Of a stretch of 64,000 nucleotides of DNA, positions 13,580-25,283 are shown one piece after another (the stretch's first letter is position 1; each line of letters opens with the position of its first letter). The notes under the pieces are model-generated. The model saw only the letters and a list, made by a program, of their open reading frames with translations. It was not told the origin of the DNA and did not search any database. Source of the stretch: Sphagnum magellanicum (Eukaryota; Streptophyta; Sphagnopsida; Sphagnales; Sphagnaceae); contig CM038912.1 in assembly GCA_021904315.1 (NCBI GenBank), positions 15,029,061 to 15,093,060 on the forward strand, read 5' to 3'. The position numbers were made by a program, and so were the translations under genes.

Positions 13580-13915
13580 AACAAGGGGTGTGCCACACTG
13601 TAGCCTTGCTGTTCACATTAAAAAAGGATCTTAAGGCAAAAGAAGAATTATGGAAACTCAAATATTTCACCATTGCAGAAAATTATAATCTTCCAAAAAA
13701 TCCTCTAAAAGAAACCAAAATCCCTCCAGATATTATAACCCTATAACTAATCTCAAGTTTCAACACAAGCCAAAATATCATCTTTCAAAAACCCTCAAAC
13801 AAAAATAAACCTATTATTATTATTATTACCTAGGGGCCAAAGTCCCTTAAGCTACTATACTCTATAATGAATTTAAACACCATATCCTTGCCTTGGTAGT
13901 AGGCAAGGCCAACAA
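13580..13915 (-). repeat. Dispersed repeat, copy 1 (inverted relative to 31.7 kb)
   Basis: From acaaggggtgtgccacactg to the aggcaaggccaaca end, this segment aligns along its length to the reverse complement of 31693-32008. The two share a gcaaggccaa-type end, an internal block with ttatagagt and gattagttatag words, and the acacccctt end. A short ATT repeat is unique to this copy (about 13812-13826). I recognise no coding domain or superfamily. Confidence 0.75.
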
Positions 13916-14199
13916 ATACAACTTGTGGTGGGATTGTATCCCATCAATAAGACCCCTATTTGAGAGTTTTGAAAAATCCATGGACCTTTGTGGTGTTAAA
14001 AAATCGGAATTGGGCCAGTAGTGCTTTTACGGGGAAAAAGAGATAGCCCTTAAGGGCTAAATGTTTAACAAGCCTTTTGGATAATACCCAAAGGAACCAC
14101 TTGATTGAATGGACCCATAAATAATTAAATTAAAGAGCAAAATAGTTGGGCCTCCGCTATACCTTGCTTATTGGCTTTTTAGAATAACATTAAAAGTCC

Positions 14200-14580
14200 A
14201 ATTGATACTAAGCGAAATTTTCCGGATGGCCTATTCCGATATATCATGGGATCTTCCGTTTTCCACCACGGTATTCCGGTTTTGTTTCTTTTATGTTGCT
14301 TTGTTACGGGCTGAGACAATCTCAGTCTTCTTCCTTCCTTCCCACCAACGCCTCATTCTTTATTTTGGGGATTCTCCGGTCCTCCGGCGCTATCCTACAT
14401 TACATATTCTTTGATCAATAGGTAACGGCTTTTCTTAAATAAATAAATAAATAAAGAGAAATATATTCTTTAATCAATAGGTAAAGCATTTTTAAATGAA
14501 AATTTAATTAAAGAGAAAGATATTCTTTAATCAATAGGTAAAAGGCTTTTTTTTCTTTTTTTTTAAATAAAGAAAGATGT
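14200..14580 (+). repeat. Three-copy tandem repeat next to an unusual CCGG-rich block
   Basis: attctttaatcaataggta recurs at 14405, 14465 and 14522 with about 57-60 bp spacing and AAAT-rich linkers. Just upstream, 14205-14400 is locally richer in ttccgg and ccgg words than its surroundings and encodes a chance 70-aa frame. The composition shift hints at DNA of different origin, but I cannot identify a source. Confidence 0.6.
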
Positions 14581-14589
14581 GTTCAATAT

Positions 14590-15200
14590 CATTTATAGCA
14601 TTGGATAAACTTGTTTGGTCACCATCCATCTTTGAATTTCTTTCCACTCCCATCCAATGTGATGGATGAAGTTTAGAGTTCCAAAACACTAGGAGTGTGT
14701 GAGTGAGTGAGTTTGTATCCCGCATTTGACAAAAGATTGCAACACCCACAAATGTTATGCTATGGTAGAACATCATCACCTTTTGGAACACGATGTTCGT
14801 CAATTCCCATTATGAGAAATGTGTGAAATATATACCTATTCCAAGTATTCATTTCACTAAAGTATTGAATGTTACAACTAAATTTTAGCTCACAATTTAA
14901 TGAAGAAAAGTGATTAAAGGGGGGGAGTGGGGAGGGGGGGGTTTTGGTGGGGTGTGTTTCAAAAAATGGAACACCTTCGAGAAGGAGTATTCCATTTTTT
15001 TAAACATCCTCCAAACACCGGTGGGGGCAAAAATACACTAAGAAAAATCTTGGAAGTATAAGAGTGTAGGTACCTCTGAATATACAAAGAAAAATGTTGG
15101 AGGTTTTTACGGAGAGATTGGGGGGTGGGGGGAGTTGAATAGGGGTCTAATAAGGGGCTTGGTGGCCCCCATCCACCCCCCCTAACCCCAAACAAAACAA
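14590..15200. other. Intergenic DNA with G-rich block, no gene seen
   Basis: 14920-14960 and 15115-15185 are strongly G- or C-rich runs. Frames on the - strand here (such as 14959-15693) are low complexity and include Arg/Ser/Ala runs from simple repeats, so I do not call a gene. Confidence 0.5.
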
Positions 15201-17239
15201 AGCCCACTCTCGGGTGGTGGTGGGTCCTGAAAAGCCCGAAGACCATAATACTAAATCGGCCCACCTCCTTTCTTCTTCCTACTTGCCCCACTTCCACCCC
15301 CTTCCTCCGTTCGTCCCTCTTCGCAGTTTCCTTTTGCCTGCCCACTTTGCCCACTTTCTCGTCTTCTTGGTCGGACCAAACCCTTTTCGTCTTTGTTCCC
15401 TCGCGCAAGAAGAAGAGGAAGAAGAAGACGACAGACGACGACAACCGACGACGCCGACGACGACTACTCCTCACCGGGCGTTGTTGCTGCTGGGCTTGCT
15501 TGCTTGCAGCTTGTTTTGTGGCCGACCGAGCGAGCGAGCGAGCGAGAGAACTTTCTCTTCTGTGGCTTGTTTGCATGCATGAGCAAGCGGCCGTAACGCA
15601 GGCCATGGAGGGATGGTAAGTGTGTGTTTTCATAAGCTTTGACAGTGCAGGGCAAAAAAAAGAAAGAGTGTACTCGTAGTGCGTCATCATCATCTTCAGC
15701 TTTCAAGTGCGTAGGCAAGGCGGCGGCGCGTCAGTAATCTTCACACGAAAAAAAAAGATAAACCAAAAAAAAGGAAAAAACACTGTGTTGATTGTAGTTG
15801 TAGTAAGGTGCATGACAATGATTTTCAGCATGATGCCGATGATGATGATTATCATCATGAATCAAAGGTGGTTTGTTTGCATGTTTCTCCCGCCTCGAGG
15901 ATGTTGTTGTTGTTGTTGTTTTTTGTTTTATTTTTCTTGGTTTTTTTTGTGCTTTTGTGTGTGTGTTTTTGTTTGTTTTCCTAGGAGTCTGCAGGCTGGT
16001 TATGGGGATGATGCATTCAGACGTTCCCTTGTGTGTTTGTGTTTGATGATCTGATGGATCATGCTTGCAAGGAGTCTCAATGGTGAAGTTTTGGAGTCTC
16101 TTTGTGTCTCAGACTAGTGAAATTGTCGCGAGGAGGAAGCGTTTTTGCGCCTCGTTGTTTTTTGTGTTTTGGAGTGCGTTGCTGCGATGATGATGATAAT
16201 GATGATGATCAATATGTACGTTCTTGATGACAGCCTTTGCTGCAGCTTCTTCTTCCTCTTCTTCTTGAAAGTCTGGCTTATCTAGGCTTCTTGAGAGTCT
16301 GTGGAATGGCGCCACACTAGAGAGGGGGAACTTTGTTGGATGCGAAGGATCAGTCGGACCTCGCTGGGATTGATGATCGAGAGCAGTGAATGTATGAATT
16401 CGATTCGGTGTCAGTGCGCTGCTCCAAACATGTGTGTTTGTTACCAAATTGTGACGCTCGGAACCTTTTGTTCACGCGCGTTTCCTGCACAGTTTTTCTT
16501 GCTAGCTCCCTCCTCTTGTGTGTATGCTGACGATCACGTCAACTCTCATCTGAGAAGCCTTGCTTTGTTCTGCTTACAAAGTCTGCCCTGAGAGTTGGTT
16601 TTCTAGCCTCTGTTACTTGGAAAAGAAACATGATCTCCACCAGGACAGGAGGTTTTCAAGTCTTGGATCAAGCAGCACCTGCGCTGTAAAATGCAAGGAG
16701 ATCTGCATTTGATAAGACTATCAACTCGATCTGTGAATTGCTCTCGGGGTGGGGATGACTTTGCCAGGGCTCCCTATGGCACTGGATACTATTGTTACGA
16801 AGAATTTTGCTTGTAACATGCTGCTGCTGCAGCAGCCAGTTGTTGTAACGCAAAAACTGATCGTGAGCGTCGCGTGTTTTCTTGCTTCTGTTTGAAGCCT
16901 TTTCTGCAACGAGAAAAGACTTGGTAGAGCCCGTCTGCCTGCTTTGATGAAGAATCGAGACGTAGTATTATTTACTGACTTTGTTCTAGCAACCCTGCGT
17001 TGCTGTTGCTGTTTGCTGTGAGCAACAGGCTTGCAACGATGAGAGAGAGAGAGGGGCGCACATATTCACACAATGCGAATCGGGTTTGGCGTCACGCTGA
17101 TTGTTTGTGGCCGGTTTCATCGCCAATTTGTGAAGGAACAATAACAGCAGGAGCATGATGCTGTGGGGATTTGGTATGTGTGTGTGCGTGCAGGTCGAAG
17201 TCGGTGGTGAGAGGGTGGAGCAACAACAACAATAATCCG
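15200..17239 (+). promoter_or_regulatory. Probable promoter and long 5' leader of the bHLH gene
   Basis: GC content rises sharply here compared with the AT-rich DNA on its left, and the sequence carries CT, GA, GAC and GAGC simple repeats common in plant leaders (for example the gagc run at 15530-15549). The tract ctgtggggatttggtatgtgtgtgtgcgtgcag ends at a plausible 3' splice site at 17191/17192, so the leader probably contains an intron that ends about 48 bp before the start codon. Numerous short upstream reading frames exist in all frames. The transcription start cannot be placed from sequence alone. Confidence 0.45.
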
Positions 17240-19482
17240 ATGGGGGGACTGGAATCCAGTTGCAGCTTGAGTTCTCTCTTCTTCCAAGACTCGTTGTTCC
17301 AGGTTGAAGAAGATATCATCAGCAAGGGAAGAAGGAGTTGCAGCAGCAACTCTTATGGCGGAGGCGGAGGACAAATCCGACCGGATCAAGTATTGCAGGG
17401 AGGCTGCGGCGGGGGCTTCGAGAGTCCAATGAAGCTGGCAGCAGCCCAGCAGAGCCTGGAAGTTCCGACGTCCCGGCGACGCGGCGGGGGGCTTCTTCTT
17501 GATGGCGTGCTACGCTCCAGTAGCAGCAGCATGGTGGACTCGACCAGTGAAGCCTTGGCGGCGGATGATCAAGACACCATGGGGACCCTTGTGATGCCGC
17601 CTCATGGACGGCCTCTCACTAGTGCAACCTCCGGGGTTGGTGCTTGTCTCCAGCAGCAGCTTAGAGCGGAGAGCGGCCCCAGGTTACAATTCTGCGTGGC
17701 GCCTGAGAGTCCTGCAGGTCCTCTCTCTCGAGGCGAGAGTGAAGAGTCTCTGGGTGGGGAGCCTTTCTTCAACGCTAGCTCCGCCTCCTGTGGCCGCCTT
17801 GGCTCCTCGACAATGGGTCTGAAACGCCAACTCGAGGATGCGGATAAAGAAGCTTGGATGGATCTGCGGGCGCAGAAGTCACCCAAGCTTCTGCCACAAG
17901 AGGAGAAAGCGCTGGTGTTCCAAGATCACAATCACTCCACAGTTTACGGCTCCGTTCCGTCTTCGTTCGGGGTCTCGTACCTGAATCCTACAGCACGCAG
18001 TGCCGCCATAGCTGCTGCAGGCATTCCCAATGGATCCGCAGCACAATCCGCGTCCCTATTTGCGGCAGCAGCGCCTCCAGGTCTCTCTCGTGAGATCGAG
18101 CTAGGCGATGGCGACAACTTGCCAAACAAGGTGGCGAGCATGAGGGCAATCCTGTTCCGTGCTTCGTTGCCGTTACCCACTGCCGCGGAGATCGAGAGCT
18201 CCAGACCCAAGCGACGTAATGTGAGAATCTCCAAGGACCCACAAAGCGTGGCCGCGCGTCACAGGCGCGAGCGAATCAGCGATCGCATCCGCGTCCTACA
18301 GAGGCTGGTCCCCGGCGGCACCAAGATGGACACAGCCTCCATGCTTGACGAAGCCATCCACTACGTTAAATTTCTAAAGCTCCAACTGCAGGTCAGACCG
18401 CAGCCCTAGTAATTGTTCATACACTCACTCTGTGAATTCTTTGCAGAGAATCACATTTCTGGACAATCCAACTGTGATCTCTTGTCCTCCATTCTGTTTA
18501 GACAATGTGATTCTTCATTTCTGGACAACTCATTGTGATCTCTTGTCACCCATTCTGTTGAGACAATGTCATTCTTCTGCACCCACAGTGGTCATATTCA
18601 CAGATCAGCAGTATCCATGATTCCCAAGGCCAGAGATCTTGCCCTTATCATCCTTGTTAGCCACTCTACATCATGAGAATGCTAATAGGAAGAAACTGAG
18701 ATGCATGTATGTGCCTGAATTTCACATGATTGAAGCAAGATGCTGTGACCATCTGACGGATCTTGGGGTACCCATTAATGTGTTCTTCGCTGGCCACTCC
18801 TCATATCTTTCAGTACAAGTAAATCACTGCCTGCTGGGTTTGTCTTTCTGTCTCCTGGAGTTCAAGCTTGGGAGGTCAGATAAATGATATCTGCTTTATA
18901 TGCATAACACCTAATTGTACAAGTAGTTCAGATGGGCGCTGAGTTCACCCAAGTTGTAACCCATAGATTGTGCATAGTGCAGGTGATAGCCACTACTGCA
19001 AAATGGGGTTTGTTCATGAATACCAATCCTTGCACTGCAGTCTGTTAAATGTGGCTCCATCAGCAGGACCTGGATGATAGTCAAGCTGCTTCAGGAAAAG
19101 AACAGAGATGCATAAATCACTTACTTATTTTGGTGACTTCCCACATTTTATTCTGATCAAGATGTATCTGTTGTGTTGTTTGCAGACACTGGAGCAACTG
19201 GGGAATGGGTCCTGTGATCTGAGGTATAATGCAGCAATCGGTGGACAGAGTTCTCTGGTACCTCCAACACGACCATTTGACTTGAACTGTGCAGTGTATA
19301 ATCAAGTAACTTCATCATGTGAACCTGGTGCACCATTGGTGACTACTGTATCACTTTCCACTGATTCTCCAGCCACCTCTCACTTAAGCTCTGAAGGCTG
19401 GCCTAGTGCCACTTCTGTTTCCAGGCATTTTGGAGGCCCAGGCCAATTTTCTGACCCTTTGCAAGAGCAGTTTTGTCACTAG
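17240..19482 (+). CDS. bHLH transcription factor, group VIIIb (HECATE/INDEHISCENT type)
   Basis: Predicted nuclear DNA-binding regulator. Coding exons are 17240-18391 and 19186-19482; the intron 18392-19185 begins gtcaga, ends tttgcag and is phase 0, giving 482 aa. The bHLH lies at about residues 330-384. It shows [14 protein letters not shown], then [18 protein letters not shown] and HYVKFLK, which are signatures of the HEC1/2/3-IND clade. As in that clade, the basic region has Gln and Ala where typical bHLHs have the E-box-reading His and Glu. The N-terminal 320 residues are Ser/Gly/Ala-rich and start [18 protein letters not shown]. An in-frame ATG at 17171 exists, but a likely splice acceptor at 17191 lies between the two, so I chose 17240. 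In flowering plants HEC and IND genes act in gynoecium and fruit patterning; the role here is unknown. At 482 aa it is much longer than angiosperm HEC proteins, which are about half that length. Confidence 0.88.
18453..18577 (+). repeat. Two-copy 63-bp tandem repeat inside the bHLH intron
   Basis: The unit atttctggacaa onward, containing gtgatctcttgtc, ccattctgtt and gacaatgt, is present twice at a period of about 63 bp. It is close to the 5' end of the intron and within an in-frame open stretch. Confidence 0.8.
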
Positions 19483-20900
19483 AGAGACTCTTTGAGATTG
19501 GAAGGCAAGCAATTGTTCAAGGCAGCCCAGCCTCTTGGGCGGCCAGTTTCTCTACAAGGTTCTGGAAGGACTAGCAAATAGGCAGCTTTCTTGAACTGCG
19601 ATCTGTACAGTTCTGACAGTTGAGGATTTTCTTTTGTGCTACAAGTTGCACAACCGCACTTCAAATGCTCTGAAGCTCTACCCTGAAGTTGAGAGCTTAT
19701 CGCAGGACATGGATCTGTTGCCAGCCATTTTGCAAATGGAGGAAAATAATGGCCGAGTAGTGCGGTGGGCATTCAAATTATTTTGCTAAAAGAGTCACAC
19801 CTGGGGATGCTGCTGCTGCTGCAGACCACCAGCTTGTTTTTCAGCTACCGTTTCTGAACCCTCCCTGGCGCTCTCTCTTTCTGCTTGCATCTCAGTCATG
19901 ACTGCCTGTCTGCCTGCGGATTGTTTGAAGGGAGGGTCAATGGGCTCAGGTAGTGATTTCTTGTGTATAACATCTGGCTTAAAGATAGCTTTTTATTCAT
20001 AGAGTTTTAAACCCTCTTGAAGATGACAAGACTTAAAACAGGAGCATGCCACGGCTGTGTAAAATGTTTGAGAGATCTTGATTGGTCTTTTGCTGATTTA
20101 GATGCACATCTCTTTCCCTGTACAGACTTGTTGAAGGCCAGATGCGATAGATGAAAAATCTTGGGAAATTGGGAGGTTAGACTTTGAACCTCCTGCCTGG
20201 TGTGTACAAAGTCTGAGTGGGGTACTAGTTATAGCACCAGAGTAAAAGACTTAGCTCTTTTGCATCATCACAACTTCTTTAAGCCTTTTAGATGTAGAGT
20301 GTGCTAGTTAGTGGTCAAAGCAGCCTGGGCTTTGGATTAAGTAGCATGGCAGACTTCTGGGACATCACCAGCCAGTCGCCACAATGTGTGTACATTACAA
20401 GCTCTTTTCTATGAGTATATGCAAATTCTTGACATAGTAATAATCTCTTTCGAATTCTAAGTGAACACTTGATCATCATCATCATCATCATATGCATTGC
20501 CTACCCTTTGAAAAAATCACTCAGGAACACAGCCAGATGCTACCTATCAACTTACTTTACCTACCTACTTACCTACCTATGTACCAACTTTCTTTGAGCC
20601 CTGATTGTCACCTCTTTTCCTTTTTCTTTTTTTTTTTTCTTCTTCTCATTTTTACAGGGATTCCTCCAAAGAGTTCCAGAAGCAAGGGAAAGAAAACCCC
20701 CTTTTTTTTTTCTTTTTCTTTCCTCCAATAGTGTTATATGATAGAAGGATTTGATTTGCAGGACAATTGTAGAAAGGAGGAAAAAAGAAAAGAGCTGGTA
20801 CTTAGTAGAAGTACTACTACTTGGTACTTACTGTTTGTTGTCATTGCATTGCAGCAGCATAACACCCTTTTCTTTTTTTTTTACATTATGAGGTTTTGAT
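19483..20900 (+). other. Probable 3' UTR and downstream region of the bHLH gene
   Basis: Sequence downstream of the stop at 19480-19482 keeps a moderate GC content to about 20.3 kb and then becomes T-rich. I see no unambiguous polyadenylation signal and cannot place the transcript end. Confidence 0.4.
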
Positions 20901-22718
20901 CAATGAGTGGTATATGATTGTGGGTGCCCACAAATATATATATCTGATTAAAATTATGGATGTGATACTATGAATTGGATGATGGTAGCAAAGCACAGAC
21001 TTGGTTTATGATGATTGTTGCTATACTTAAGAATCATTCAGGAAATAATAATAATAATAATGATAATGATAATAATAATCAGATGCTCTACTACTACTAA
21101 CTTGAGCCCCCTAATTTTTTCACCTTCACATTTTGTTGTACATGTAAGATGTTCAATTTGATTAAAAATCATTTAAGGTCATTTTGACCAAGCATATATA
21201 TCATTTTGGTTTGTGAAACTTGATTTAAGATCAGAGCTTCTTAGCACACTTTGCTCGGTTGTGAGAACTAGTGAAAAACTTTTGTTTTGTTCTTCATCGG
21301 AGCTCCACATGCTCCTGACCTAGGCAGTGAGAAACGGAAAACTTTTCTTCATCAACTGTGAAGATCATCACCTGAAATTGGGGAAACAAAACCCAATTTT
21401 TTGGTATTGAAAATTTGGTGAGAATTTCCCCTCTACCCCCCCAAAAAAAGGAAAAATTAGTCCAATTTACACTAGAAAACCCAAAAATTCTCAACTTTCT
21501 TTTTGGAAAAATGACAATTTATTCCCAAAAAGAAAAAAGAAAAAAATGAAACACTGATCACTTGATACCATCTCCACAACTTGAGCATTTCAGTAAATTT
21601 TTTTAAAAAATCCAAAAACATAATATTCCATTCACCAAAAAACAATTCTGATTTTTATCATGAAAGCACATATTTTCAGTGTTCAAAATCAAATAAAAGT
21701 CAGCTGTTCATCAATTCATTCTTTGCAGTTAACTTCTGTGTCTCTCAGAGCAATCTCCAAGCATCACAGAGAAACAGACTTTCCCGCATGTAAAGTTTTC
21801 TTTCTTGCCATGCATCATCATCATCACATTGTTATTACCGATATTGCCTAATAACTGTGCTTTTTGTGTGACATGCCTGCCTGCAAAAGAGAACACCAAT
21901 TTGTTGTCAGTCATGTCATGACCTTGCAACTAGCAAAAGCAGGAAAGTGAAGAATGTATGTATGAAGACTTGTAGTGCACAGTGCAAGAAATTGAAAGCT
22001 CTAGAGCTCACTCACTACTCTACAGATCAAAAGCTCAAATCGAAGACTCTTCTTTATGCAGGAAAGAATACTGGGTCCTTCACAAGCAGGTTTTTAATGC
22101 TGGGTGATTGTCTGATCCCTTGTTGGGCAGCTCATTTTATCCAGCACCAAATCCCTGCCCAATAAATATTTGACCACATATATATATATATCCAAGTGAC
22201 ATAAGAACGTGAAAGAGCTGCCCCAGCCTGCCTCATCCCTGTGCCTAAAATATTTTTGGTACACATCCCCCTTTCATGCCCAGCACTTAAAATATTTATG
22301 TTACCTGCCCTTGCCTCATTACACTGGGATTCTAAAATCTCCATTGTTCCTTAGCTATTCAAGGTTCAAAAACTTATAACAGGCCACATAAGTGGCTTTT
22401 AAGCTAACAAACAACTTTAGGTGGCCAATTAATAGAGCAAGGGTATCAGGGAATATACCTACCAGTGTTATGTGGGTATTTGATTTTGTTAATAACTGTC
22501 AGATCCAAAAATTAATTAATTAAAATCAAAGAATTGCTGGTTCCAACTATTTCAAAAACCTCAAAGAGCTAAGCAGGTTTGATGAAAGAACCAGTGGCTA
22601 TATATAACAGTGAATTTTTTGGTGGCAAATTTCAGCCAATTTGCCCAAAAAAAAAGATTGGGAAAGGAATATTTTGTCAAAATTCCCTTTCTTTTGGGGA
22701 AAAAAATCGTCAAAATTA

Positions 22719-22749
<31 letters not shown>

Positions 22750-23735
22750 TCTTAAATCACTAAAAATTGCCACAATTGCCTATAATATGAAAGGGTGCTC
22801 AAGGTTTTTTACTTTCATATTTTGAATATCTCCAAATTTGGAGACATAGACTTATGGATGATCACACAAAATTGGAAGGGGGGAAAAAAAACACACTTGA
22901 AGGGTTGTAAAGGTGGTTATTTGATTTTTTCAATTTTTTTGAAAACAAAGGTTAATTAATCAAAACTGTTCTTTGATTTTGTTTTTGATAATCACTATGG
23001 GTATATATATTTCATGATCTTGTTTTTTTATTACTGCCCAAATTGGAATATATCTATTTTCATAAGTTGATCAAAACCCCCAACCCTTCCTCATCATCTC
23101 CTAGCATTTCCAGTTCCCAAACACTTGAAGAAGCAAAACATCAATTAACCAGCCCCAAAGGGTCAATCATACAACTAAGAGCATATCCACCATTAGGACA
23201 ACACTATTCATTGTATCCTAATTGTGCAAGCTATTTTGTAAGGCATGCAATGCCTTTTGTCAGCTTTGCCCATCAAGCAACCCCACTCGTGATCATCACT
23301 TTTGCTAATTAGGTTCTCTATCTCTCTCCAATGTTCTACCCATTTTTCTCCAACATCTTTTCAAATCTTTTGTCATTCTCTACATCAGGTGAACTCTAAT
23401 CTCCCTATGTAATAGCCTATTTGTCTCTTTTTCTCTAGCAATGCAATCGACCATAGAACATTGGAGAAACCAACACTTTGAGGGGGCACAAAGTTACAAA
23501 TCCCCAAGGTCATACATAGAATCAGCTGCACTGGTTGAAGTTGGATGACTCAACTTCCTAATCACCACAACACAAAAGAAATAAATCATGCTTCCTAGCT
23601 ATATGCACTAATGCCACTTTTTTATTCACTTAGTATGTGCATAATTGTAACATTAGGTTTTAAGTTGAAAAGTATCATATTTGAACTAATTCATCTGTAA
23701 ACCATGACCTTGTAATCCAAAATGAAATAAGATCT
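20900..23735. other. Intergenic DNA with AAT microsatellites, no gene seen
   Basis: (AAT)n runs lie at 21044-21079 (interrupted) and 22720-22747. Short frames on both strands show no domain. The longest, 23043-23312 (+, 89 aa), has no recognisable motif. Confidence 0.55.
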
Positions 23736-23739
23736 TCCT

Positions 23740-24020
23740 AGCTTAAGTGTCACGTGGCTTAGGCCGAGGCTTCTCCTAGGTGCCATGTGGCTTAGGTCTA
23801 AATCTAAAGTCTAGGCCTAATTTAAGCGTCACATGATAAGCTATTAGAGCTTACCCGTCACATGGCTTAAGTCTAAATCTAACCTAAGTCTAGGCCTAAT
23901 TTAGGTGCCACATAGGCTACTAAAGCTTAGGTGCTATGTGGCATAGGCCTATGTGTCACATCATGGCTTAGATTTAGGTGCCATGTGCGACCTAGGCCTA
24001 GGCCATGTCACCAAGACTAA
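23740..24020. repeat. Minisatellite of GTCACATGGCTTAGGCCTA-like units
   Basis: Words such as gccatgtggcttagg, gtcacatggctta and tctaggcctaat recur about seven times over 280 bp with irregular spacing of roughly 30-50 bp. Units contain self-complementary cctaggcctagg segments. Confidence 0.65.
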
Positions 24021-24029
24021 AACTTGTAT

Positions 24030-25283
24030 TTTAAAATTGAATTTTTTGAAATTTCACTTAGTGTGCCACATGGCAGCTTTCAAATCAACCACATATATCA
24101 ATATAAACCTTCCAAACTGAACATGGGAGACTTAAATTTTTTATTTAATTTTCTTGAAATTCTGGAATTATGCCATGTGAACTAGAAATGAAAAATTGTT
24201 TACAATCAATTCTTTGCAACTAAAACATGTCAAATAACTGTTTGCAAAAAATTTCAATTGTAAATGACACTTTTAGTTGCAAAAATTGGTCACAAATGAT
24301 AATTTTTCTTTTAATGGTGGCACCATGTAACTTATTTAACAATGTATTCACAAATTGATATAACTATTCAACGGATGGAGGAGCATATGGTTGATTATAT
24401 ATTTCATCCATATGCATTTTGATGATGTTATGCTAAGTCAATATTCATGACTAAGGTTGGGTAAAACTAGACTTATACAAATTATGGAAGATTTAATTGC
24501 TGAAGTGATTTGTGATTAGTTTCTAATTGCAAATTGAAATCACAAAATAAGATTTCTATTAGTGTTATCATGACAATTTTCAATTTAGAAGTTTCTATGA
24601 TAGAAAGAAGTGCGTGTGTGTAATTGAATTTCCTTCATTTTTGGTTCTAAGTGGCAAAAGAAAAACCACTGCTTGCTACCCACCAAGACAGTTAGCATAT
24701 TATCTTGGGTACTATAACAGTTACAATCAATGGATTGCTACAGGACATAAAACAATACATGGAGATGTAGGCACAAATGGGTCACCATCATCTGCAGACT
24801 ATTGACAATAATGATCGGGAGAAAGATGGAAAGAGTCAATAATGTGTCTGCAGTCAGAGAAAACAAATACAAAAACTAGAGAACAAGCAAGTAGAGAGTG
24901 TCATACAGTAGCATCCACATTTGGTGAATGTGTACACGTTTATGCATACATCCCAGCTTGAAGCTGTGTAAATGCTGAAGTTTCTTCACTCCACAGGCTG
25001 AGGATCGTACTCTCCTGGATTCACGCTTCAAGTCAAAGCAATATGTTACATAAAGCAAAAAGTTTTACTCCACTCTTCAGTCCATATATGCACACGCAGT
25101 TGTTACTACCGATTCTCATAACTTTAGGACCAGACCATACTGCATGTGGAACCCACCATTTAGATTATATGCCAATAAGGCAATGCCCATCTATGTGTTA
25201 GTAGTCAGAAGCCTGTTTGACAGTAGAACATGAAGTGAGTACTATTATATTTCCTATGGTAGTAGTAAGGGGATTTGGCTTTT
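24030..25283 (-). other. Spacer and probable 3' UTR of the hydrolase gene
   Basis: The part nearest 25283 is likely 3' UTR of the - strand gene ending there. I see no clear AATAAA on the - strand. A 63-aa + strand frame at 24614-24805 has no known motif. Confidence 0.4.

Noticed and set aside
14959..15693. 244-aa frame on the - strand and overlapping + strand frames
   Set aside because: Composed of Arg/Ser/Ala/Gln runs from GAC, GAGC and AG simple repeats; several frames on both strands are open at once, as expected of GC-rich low complexity.
17171..17239. Upstream in-frame ATG of the bHLH gene
   Set aside because: A likely 3' splice site at 17191 separates it from the coding exon; the encoded Cys/Val start is a GT-repeat product.
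17602..18242. Long frames antisense to the bHLH exon
   Set aside because: Shadow frames of a GC-rich coding exon with no motif.
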